The translations under genes and the position numbers were made by a program. The notes under the pieces are model-generated. The model saw nothing but the letters and a program-made list of their open reading frames with translations, had not been told where the DNA came from and searched no databases. Positions 1-5,358 of a stretch of 11,525 bases of DNA are shown here, in pieces; positions within the stretch are counted from its first letter, which is position 1; every line of letters starts with the position of its first letter. Source of the stretch: JBPCRW01 sp050996405 (GTDB taxonomy: Bacteria; Acidobacteriota; Blastocatellia; Pyrinomonadales; Pyrinomonadaceae); NCBI GenBank assembly GCA_050996405.1, contig JBPCRW010000030.1, positions 1 through 11,525 of the forward strand, in the 5' to 3' direction.

Positions 1-575
1 GAATGGGAATTAACTGGGGCGACACGGTTGTTATTCAGGGCTGCGGCGCGGTGGGACTTGCGGCACTCGCGGTTGCCAAAAGCTCAGGCGCGCAGACAAC
101 AATTGTGATTGGCAGTCCGTCGGCGCGTTTAGAATTGGGACAAACCTTCGGCGCGGATTACACAATCAACATCGAAGAATTCACGGATTCGGCAGCGCGT
201 CTCGATGAAGTGAAGCGGCTCACGAAGGGATTCGGCGCGGACGCGGTTATCGAATGCGTCGGCTCGCCGTCGGTCGTTCCCGAAGGCTTCGAGATGTGCC
301 GCGACGGAGGAAAATATCGCGTTCTCGGTCATTACGGCGACGCTGGAACAGTGCCGATAAATCCGCATGTCATTACCCGAAAACAGCTAACAATTTACGG
401 CTCGTGGGCGAGCGAGCCTCGCCATATGGCTTCAGCAATCGAGTTTTTAAGGAAGCAGGGTGAGCGATTTCCCTTTGACCGACTGATTTCGCATAGTTTT
501 CCGCTCGAACGCGCATTCGAGGCGTTGCAGACGACGGCGCAATGGGCATCGAGCAAAAGCGTGATTGTCCCTTGA
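1..575 (+). CDS. Zinc-type MDR alcohol/polyol dehydrogenase, C-terminal part (5'-truncated by window edge)
   Basis: This is the NAD(P)-binding and C-terminal part of a medium-chain dehydrogenase/reductase of the threonine/sorbitol dehydrogenase kind; the gene starts before the window and is read from base 3. About 190 residues are visible. The Rossmann nucleotide loop GCGAVG lies at visible residues 14-19, followed by the family pattern LGQTFGADYTIN (46-57) and FGADAVIECVGSP (77-89). The catalytic zinc ligands would lie in the missing N-terminal half. The second Rossmann strand ends in IVIGSPSARLE, without the acidic residue that usually selects NAD, so NADP use is possible. Members oxidise a sugar or polyol hydroxyl to a ketone. 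The stop lies 4 nt before the next gene, a sugar kinase, so the likely substrate is a sugar, amino sugar or polyol of the same pathway. The family call is secure; the substrate is unknown. Confidence 0.9.
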   Translation, partial: MGINWGDTVVIQGCGAVGLAALAVAKSSGAQTTIVIGSPSARLELGQTFGADYTINIEEFTDSAARLDEVKRLTKGFGADAVIECVGSPSVVPEGFEMCRDGGKYRVLGHYGDAGTVPINPHVITRKQLTIYGSWASEPRHMASAIEFLRKQGERFPFDRLISHSFPLERAFEALQTTAQWASSKSVIVP

Positions 576-579
576 TTGT

Positions 580-1548
580 ATGAGAAAAGTCATTTTGGCA
601 ATTGACGGCGGCGGAAGCCGCACGCGCTGTCTGGCGATAAACCGCGACGGAGAAATTCTCGGCGCGGGCGCGGGCGGCGCGTCGAATCATCTGCTCGTTG
701 ATAAAAAAATCGTCAAAGCATCGCTCGATAAAGCAGTGAACGAATCATTAGAACGGGCGAAGATAAATCGCGCGAAAGTTGTTTGCGTTTCGGCTGGACT
801 TGCCGGAGTTGATTACGACGGCACGGGCGCGGACGAGATGCGGGATTTATTTCGTGAACTCGGTTTCGCCGACACGGTTATCAACGGCGATATGGTCATC
901 GCTCACGCGGGCGCGTTAGCCGGAGGCGCGGGCGTATTGGCTCTGGCGGGAACAGGCTCTTGCGTTTTAGGCATTGACGTAAACGGCATTCGCGTCAAAG
1001 TCGGCGGCTGGGGACCGGTTTTCGGCGACGAAGGAAGCGCGTATCGTATCGGGCAGACGGCTTTGCGGGCGGCGGCGCGGGATTTTGACGGGCGCGGCGA
1101 AAAAACGGCTTTGCTCGACGCGGTTTTAAAGGAATTCGGTCTCGACGATTTTCAAAAAACGATTGAACTCGTTTATCTCAAAGGCTTGGAGCCGCGCGAA
1201 ATTGCCGCTTTGAGCCGCACGGCTTACACGATTGCCGAAGCGGGCGACATTACCGCAATCAGAATTTTTGAACAGGCAGGCGAAGAATTGGCGGAAAGCG
1301 TCGCGGCGGCGATCAGACGTTTGAATTTGCGGGAAACAAAAGTTTCGTATCAAGGCGCGGTTTTAGAATCCTGCGCCATCACGCGCGAAAGAATGACGGA
1401 AAGTTTGAAAAAAGATTTTCCAAACATCGAAATCGTCGCGCCGAAATTTGCGCCCGTCATCGGCGCGTTTCTGCTCGGCTGCAAAGTGATTGGGTGGGCG
1501 TTTGACGAAAACGATTTTCAAGCGACTGAAAAAGCGCAAATTGGATAG
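580..1548 (+). CDS. BadF/BadG/BcrA/BcrD-type sugar kinase, N-acetylglucosamine kinase-like
   Basis: This is a 322-residue cytoplasmic kinase of the ASKHA fold, of the NAGK branch, probably phosphorylating an (acetyl)amino sugar with ATP. Visible motifs are AIDGGGSRT near the N-terminus (phosphate-1 loop, residues 7-15), NGDMVIAHAGA (102-112) with the probable catalytic Asp104, LAGTGS (122-127, phosphate-2 loop) and GGWGPVFGDEGSAYRIG (142-158), a hallmark of NAGK-type kinases. The ATG at 580 was chosen because the phosphate-1 loop follows it directly and it lies 4 nt after the dehydrogenase stop. The upstream in-frame TTG at 565 would overlap that gene and add five unconserved residues. No strong Shine-Dalgarno site is visible, so translation may be coupled. 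The next gene, a SIS-domain protein, starts 3 nt after the stop. This resembles the pairing of MurK-type kinases with SIS enzymes in amino-sugar recycling, but GlcNAc, MurNAc, glucosamine or another sugar cannot be told apart here. Confidence 0.88.
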   Translation: MRKVILAIDGGGSRTRCLAINRDGEILGAGAGGASNHLLVDKKIVKASLDKAVNESLERAKINRAKVVCVSAGLAGVDYDGTGADEMRDLFRELGFADTVINGDMVIAHAGALAGGAGVLALAGTGSCVLGIDVNGIRVKVGGWGPVFGDEGSAYRIGQTALRAAARDFDGRGEKTALLDAVLKEFGLDDFQKTIELVYLKGLEPREIAALSRTAYTIAEAGDITAIRIFEQAGEELAESVAAAIRRLNLRETKVSYQGAVLESCAITRERMTESLKKDFPNIEIVAPKFAPVIGAFLLGCKVIGWAFDENDFQATEKAQIG

Positions 1549-1551
1549 AAG

Positions 1552-2310
1552 ATGAACTTTAAAAATTATATTGATGGACTGCGAGCGATTCTCGAACGCA
1601 TCGAAACCGAGCAGGAACAAAATATCAAACGAGCCGGTAAAATCGTCGCCGATTCAATATCACGCGGCGGAATTATTCACGCATTCGGCACAGGGCATTC
1701 GCACATTATCGCCGAAGAAGCGTTTTTTCGCGCCGGCGGAATTGCGGCAATCAATCCGATTTTGGATGAGCGTTTGATTTTTTTGAAAGGCGCGCTCGAA
1801 AGCACGCGCGCCGAACGCGAAAGCGGTTTAGCCAAGTCTTTGATTGAGCGCGAAGATGTCAGAAGCGAAGACGCGGCGATAATTATTTCAAATTCCGGGC
1901 GTAATGCCGCGCCGGTCGAAATGGCTCTGGAGATGAAGACGCGAGGCGTTGGCGTAATTGCGATAACGAGCCTCGAACAATCGCAAGCGGCGGTTTCGCG
2001 CCATTCGTCCGGCAAAAAAATTTACGAACTTGCCGACATAGCGATTGACAACTGTGTGCCGACGGGCGACGCGCTCGTTTCGCTCGACGGACTGAATTCA
2101 AAAACGGGCGCGTCTTCAACCGTCGCGGGCGCGGCAATCGTGCATTCAATCATTATCGAAGCGTTAAATGAACTGCTCAAACGCGGCAAACACGCGCCCG
2201 TTTTGCCGAGCGCGAATGTCGAAGGCACGACCGCCGAAACTTTGCGAGAGGTTCTCCGCCGTTATCAAAGCCGCATCAGGTATCTGGATTTGGAAACCGA
2301 GTTTGATTGA
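1552..2310 (+). CDS. SIS-domain protein, UPF0309-like putative phosphosugar isomerase/binding protein
   Basis: This 252-residue cytoplasmic protein has a single SIS (sugar isomerase) domain, which binds phosphosugars. The first strand-loop, IIHAFGTGHSHIIAEEAFFRAGG (41-63), carries the FGTGHSH phosphate-binding turn. A second, IIISNSGRNAAPVEMALE (110-127), carries the SNSG turn typical of SIS domains. The conserved tail segment VSLDGLNSKTGASSTV matches the UPF0309 branch as I recall it, whose reaction is not established. The length fits that branch. The ATG at 1552 follows the kinase stop by 3 nt, with only an AG-rich TAGAAG ahead of it. Acting directly after a sugar kinase, it is likely to isomerise, deaminate or cleave the sugar phosphate made upstream. 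MurQ-type etherases are also SIS proteins, but I see no specific MurQ signature. The fold is confident, the reaction is not. Confidence 0.87.
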   Translation: MNFKNYIDGLRAILERIETEQEQNIKRAGKIVADSISRGGIIHAFGTGHSHIIAEEAFFRAGGIAAINPILDERLIFLKGALESTRAERESGLAKSLIEREDVRSEDAAIIISNSGRNAAPVEMALEMKTRGVGVIAITSLEQSQAAVSRHSSGKKIYELADIAIDNCVPTGDALVSLDGLNSKTGASSTVAGAAIVHSIIIEALNELLKRGKHAPVLPSANVEGTTAETLREVLRRYQSRIRYLDLETEFD

Positions 2311-2357
2311 TGAAAATAACTGCTGCATTAGCGGCTGAACCGGATTTGAATGAGTAA
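2310..2357 (+). CDS. Possible 15-codon linking ORF between SIS and cutC-like genes
   Basis: The short frame reads MKITAALAAEPDLNE then TAA. Its ATG overlaps the SIS gene stop (ATGA), and its stop falls 8 nt inside the cutC-like gene, the same 8-nt overlap seen at the next junction (3032-3039). It would carry ribosomes across the otherwise 39-nt gap between the two genes. It could be a coupling peptide, the relic of a deleted gene, or chance, since 15 codons is short. No Shine-Dalgarno site is obvious. No function can be assigned. Confidence 0.25.
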   Translation: MKITAALAAEPDLNE

Positions 2358-3039
2358 TAATGCGATTTTGGAAGTCATCGCCTGCACGATTGAGGACGCA
2401 ATTGAAGCCGAACGAGGCGGCGCAAATCGTTTAGAAATTATCAGCTGTTTTGAAACGGGCGGGTTGACTCCGCCATTTGATTTAGTTCGTAAAATTAAAG
2501 CGAAAGTTTCGCTTCCTCTGCGCGTGATGCTGCGCGAAAGCGAAGGTTATGAAGCTGCAAACGAAAAGGAAATCAAACGGCTCTGCGCGGCGGCGCGTGA
2601 ATTTGAAGAAATCGGCGTGGACGGAATTGTTCTGGGTTTTTTGAAAAACAGCGAAATTGATTTTGAACTGACGCAAAAAATTTTGTCCTGCGCGCCGCAT
2701 CTGAAAGCGACATTTCATCACGCTTTTGAAGATACGGCGGATAAGTTTGCGGCGATTGAAGAATTGAAAAATCTGGCGCAGATTGACCGGATTTTGTCGC
2801 ACGGTGGGCAGGGAAACTGGACTGAAAAGTTTTCCCGGCTTGAAGATTACGCGCAGACGGCGCAGCCCGAAATCAAAATTCTGGCGGGCGGCGGCGTTGA
2901 TGTTCGAGCAATCGAAATACTGAGAAGAAAAACGTCAATCACCGAATTTCATACGGGAAGCGCGGCGCGAACCAATGGGAAAGTTGATAAATCAAAAGTG
3001 CAGGAACTCGTGCGAGTTTTAAGAGGAAATTATGATTAA
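2350..3039 (+). CDS. cutC: CutC-family TIM-barrel protein
   Basis: This 229-residue cytoplasmic protein belongs to the CutC family, a TIM barrel originally linked to copper tolerance in E. coli. The molecular activity of CutC is still not settled. Family landmarks are LEVIACTIEDAIEAERGGANRLEI (7-30), ETGGLTPPFDLV (35-46), the FHHAFEDT strand (122-129), ILAGGGV (177-183) and EFHTGS (199-204). It is slightly shorter than the roughly 248-residue E. coli protein. The ATG at 2350 sits directly before the first barrel strand; the Shine-Dalgarno site is weak. The gene overlaps the following dioxygenase by 8 nt. Every gene around it deals with sugars and none suggests metal resistance (no copper pump, chaperone or metal-binding regulator). 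A role as a sugar-pathway enzyme or binding protein is therefore more likely here than copper homeostasis; that is inference from context. Confidence 0.88.
   Translation: MSNNAILEVIACTIEDAIEAERGGANRLEIISCFETGGLTPPFDLVRKIKAKVSLPLRVMLRESEGYEAANEKEIKRLCAAAREFEEIGVDGIVLGFLKNSEIDFELTQKILSCAPHLKATFHHAFEDTADKFAAIEELKNLAQIDRILSHGGQGNWTEKFSRLEDYAQTAQPEIKILAGGGVDVRAIEILRRKTSITEFHTGSAARTNGKVDKSKVQELVRVLRGNYD
3021..3026 (+). promoter_or_regulatory. Shine-Dalgarno site for the PhyH-type gene
   Basis: AAGAGG lies 5 nt before the ATG at 3032, inside the end of the cutC-like gene. It is the clearest ribosome-binding site in the run and supports the overlapping start. Confidence 0.6.
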
Positions 3040-3916
3040 AGATTGGTCAGCCGAATACAAGCCGACGGAAAAATTATTCGCTTTGCCGGAAACAAAAGCG
3101 GATTGGGATAAGTATCGCTTGAGCGACGAGCAAGTCGAGTTTTTCAACGAAAACGGCTATTTGAAAGGCATACGAATTTTAAACGACGAGCAAATCGAAA
3201 TCCTGTGCAAGGAATTGAACGAGTTGATGAATCCTGCACATCCAGCGCGTCAGCTTTTTTACGAATACAACTCAAACGAGTCGAGGGACCCGAACAAAAT
3301 TTTGTTTCACGCGCTCGGCGCGTGGCGCGTGTCTCAAGCGTTTCACGATTTGTTATGGCATCCGGCTTTTACAGTTCCGGCTTCGCAATTATTGGTCGGC
3401 GCAGTTCGTTTCTGGCACGATCAGCTTTTCGTCAAACCCGCTCTCAGCGGCGGCGTGGTCATCTGGCATCAGGATTATTCATATTGGACGCGCACCGTTC
3501 CGATGGCGCATTTGACCTGCTGGATTGGACTGGATGATTCGACGACGGAAAACGGCTGTCTGCATTACGTCCCGCGCAGTCATCGCTGGAATCTTTTGCC
3601 GCGTGAAGATTTTGCCAATGATATGGACAAAATTCTGGACGCGCTGACCGACGAGCAAAAACGCGAATTTAAACCCGTTGCAATCGAACTAAAAAAAGGC
3701 GAATGTTCTTTTCATCATCCATTAATGGTTCACGGCTCATTTGCGAACACTTCGGAAAAACCGCGCCGCGCCGCCGTCATAAACGTCATCCGCGACGGCG
3801 TGGTTTCGGGTTCAAACGAACCGCTTCTCGAAGGCGTTTCCGTCATTCCGAAAGGCGAAAAATTAGACGGGCAATTTTTCCCGATGTTGTTTAATCCATC
3901 TAACGTTTCAGAGTGA
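3032..3916 (+). CDS. PhyH-family Fe(II)/2-oxoglutarate dioxygenase
   Basis: This is a 294-residue cytoplasmic oxygenase of the phytanoyl-CoA dioxygenase (PhyH) superfamily. Such enzymes hydroxylate or oxidatively cleave a small substrate using Fe(II), O2 and 2-oxoglutarate. The iron triad is visible: WHQDYSYW (145-152) gives His146 and Asp148, and MVHGSFANTSEKPRRA (232-247) gives distal His234 with Arg245/Arg246 placed to bind the 2-oxoglutarate carboxylate. ENGCLHYVPRSHRWN (173-187) is the usual conserved strand between them. The start overlaps the cutC-like gene by 8 nt and has the best Shine-Dalgarno site of the operon, AAGAGG at 3021-3026, spaced 5 nt. Real PhyH acts on acyl-CoA, but bacterial members span many substrates. 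In this operon a sugar, amino sugar or sugar-derived acid is plausible. The catalytic set looks intact; the substrate is unknown. Confidence 0.9.
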   Translation: MIKDWSAEYKPTEKLFALPETKADWDKYRLSDEQVEFFNENGYLKGIRILNDEQIEILCKELNELMNPAHPARQLFYEYNSNESRDPNKILFHALGAWRVSQAFHDLLWHPAFTVPASQLLVGAVRFWHDQLFVKPALSGGVVIWHQDYSYWTRTVPMAHLTCWIGLDDSTTENGCLHYVPRSHRWNLLPREDFANDMDKILDALTDEQKREFKPVAIELKKGECSFHHPLMVHGSFANTSEKPRRAAVINVIRDGVVSGSNEPLLEGVSVIPKGEKLDGQFFPMLFNPSNVSE

Positions 3917-3923
3917 TTTGTAT

Positions 3924-5249
3924 ATGAATCGAAGAAATTTTTTAAATACAGCGATAACGACGGCTTTATTTGCCGCCGCGCCTTCGTCTGTTTTCAGCCA
4001 GACAAAACGCAGCGCGGAAAAATCCAAACAAACCGCCGGACTTGCGGGAATGTCTTTGAAGGAATTGCGCGAAAAATATCGCCGCGATTTGTTCGACGAT
4101 TTTCTGCCGTTTATGGACAAGTATGTAATTGACCACCAATACGGCGGGTTTATGTGCAACGCCGATTTTACGGGCGAGCGCGTCAACGACAATAAACTAA
4201 GCTGGTTTGAAGGGCGCGGCAGTTGGGTTTATGCGTTTCTTTATAACAATCTGGCGCGTGAACAGAAATATTTGGACGTGGCGCGAAAATCGCTCGAATT
4301 TGTTCTCAAGTCAAAGCCGAAAAACGAAGACGAATTGTGGTCGAAGGAACTGACGCGCGAAGGGAAACCGATTACACCGCCGGATGGTGAAGTCTACGGC
4401 GACCTTTTTATCGCCGAAGGCTTGGCGGAATTTTCCAAAGCGACGGGTGAAAAAAGCTATTGGAGCGAAGCGAAAAATCTGGTTCTAAAATGCGTCCGCA
4501 TCTATGACCGACCAGATTATCGCCCGACAATAGGGCAAACTTATCTCGGCAAGGATGCGCGTCCGTTTCCCGGAGCGCGGATTCAAGGCGTGTGGATGGT
4601 TTTGATTCGAGTCATTACGCAGATGCTCAAAATGCACGCGGACGCAGAACTTGAAAAAATCGCCGCACGCTCGGTTGACGCGGTTTTAAATCATCATTTC
4701 AATCCCGAATTTCGCTTGAACAACGAACTGCTCAATCACGATTTATCGCGCCCTGCGAACGAATACGCGCAGCTTGTATATACCGGGCATTGCCTCGAAA
4801 TTTCGTGGATGATGCTGTTTGAAGCGGAGCGTTTGAAGAACAAAAAACTTTTCGACACTTTCGCCGACAGATTTCGTCGTCACGCGAACGTCGCTTGGGA
4901 CGACGTTTACGGCGGCGTTCTGCGCGATTTGATGAATGTCAATGAAGATCTCTGGACGCTGGATAAAGTTCTCTGGGCGCAGGAAGAAGTTTTAATCGGC
5001 AGTCTTTTCGTTTTCGAGAAAACCGGCGCGGATTGGGCGCGTGAGATGTTTAATCGGACATACGAGTATGTGACAAATACTTATCCGCTCAAAAAACACG
5101 GTTCACCCTTGTGGATGTATGCGGGCAATCGCAAGGTTGAATTTGAAGAATTCAAAACGCGCCCGAAGCGTGTCGAAAATTATCATCACCCGCGTCATTT
5201 AATGCTGAATATCTTGAGTCTGGAACGAATGATAAAACGCGGTTTTTAA
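3924..5249 (+). CDS. AGE-family (N-acylglucosamine 2-epimerase / mannose isomerase-like) protein with Tat signal
   Basis: This 441-residue (alpha/alpha)6-barrel protein belongs to the AGE family, whose members epimerise or isomerise sugars at C2 (GlcNAc/ManNAc, cellobiose, mannose/fructose). Landmarks are YGGF (73-76), FEGRGSWVYAFLYN (95-108) with the family Arg98, YTGHCLEISWMMLFEA (286-301) giving His289 and Glu292, LWAQEEVLIG (350-359), and a C-terminal NYHHPRHLM (419-427) matching the family HxPR site. The key residues all seem present. The N-terminus reads MNRRNFLNTAITTALFAAAP, with a twin-arginine-like RRNFL motif, a hydrophobic stretch and a likely cleavage site near SSVFSQ, so the folded enzyme is probably exported. 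The ATG at 3924 was chosen over the TTG at 3918 because it places the RR pair at residues 3-4. The gene starts 7 nt after the dioxygenase stop. Export is unusual, because well-known AGE enzymes are cytoplasmic. The substrate, perhaps mannose or a manno-oligosaccharide, is not determined. Confidence 0.88.
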   Translation: MNRRNFLNTAITTALFAAAPSSVFSQTKRSAEKSKQTAGLAGMSLKELREKYRRDLFDDFLPFMDKYVIDHQYGGFMCNADFTGERVNDNKLSWFEGRGSWVYAFLYNNLAREQKYLDVARKSLEFVLKSKPKNEDELWSKELTREGKPITPPDGEVYGDLFIAEGLAEFSKATGEKSYWSEAKNLVLKCVRIYDRPDYRPTIGQTYLGKDARPFPGARIQGVWMVLIRVITQMLKMHADAELEKIAARSVDAVLNHHFNPEFRLNNELLNHDLSRPANEYAQLVYTGHCLEISWMMLFEAERLKNKKLFDTFADRFRRHANVAWDDVYGGVLRDLMNVNEDLWTLDKVLWAQEEVLIGSLFVFEKTGADWAREMFNRTYEYVTNTYPLKKHGSPLWMYAGNRKVEFEEFKTRPKRVENYHHPRHLMLNILSLERMIKRGF

Positions 5250-5250
5250 T

Positions 5251-5330
5251 TGTCGGGGCGATCCTTGTGGTCGCCCGCTAACTTGAGTCAAATTCAACGC
5301 AGCGGGCGAGGACAAGCCGTCGCCCCTACA
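5251..5330. repeat. REP/MITE-like inverted repeat
   Basis: Two arms of about 30 bp (5251-5279 and 5301-5330) are near-complete reverse complements separated by 21 nt. Both share TGT.GGGGCGA, then TTGT, then TCGCCCGCT; they differ by one base, a short compensating block and a one-base indel. Each arm can also fold alone: GGGCGA pairs with TCGCCC at 5256-5261/5271-5276 and at 5304-5309/5320-5325. This is the design of a paired REP element or a small MITE. It lies directly after the AGE-family gene, where it could stabilise or end the operon transcript. No transposase or U-tract accompanies it. Confidence 0.65.
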
Positions 5331-5346
5331 AATCATTTGTGATTTG
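5329..5346 (+). other. Small hairpin just before the secreted protein gene
   Basis: CAAATCA (5329-5335) and TGATTTG (5340-5346) form a perfect 7-bp stem with loop TTTG. It adjoins the right end of the larger inverted repeat and ends 12 nt before the start codon at 5359, so it could affect translation. It may also be a chance palindrome in AT-rich DNA. Confidence 0.35.
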
Positions 5347-5358
5347 CAAATAATAGAG

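Noticed and set aside
1552..2310. MurQ-type MurNAc-6-phosphate etherase
   Set aside because: The protein has the SIS fold and a suitable kinase neighbour, but it is shorter than usual MurQ and its tail fits the UPF0309-like branch better.
3908..4192. 94-codon minus-strand frame across the dioxygenase/epimerase junction
   Set aside because: It runs antisense through the Tat signal and first helices of the AGE-family gene and has no start context or motif.
5251..5330. CRISPR repeat or classical rho-independent terminator
   Set aside because: There are only two inverted arms, not several direct repeats with spacers, and no U-tract follows the stem.
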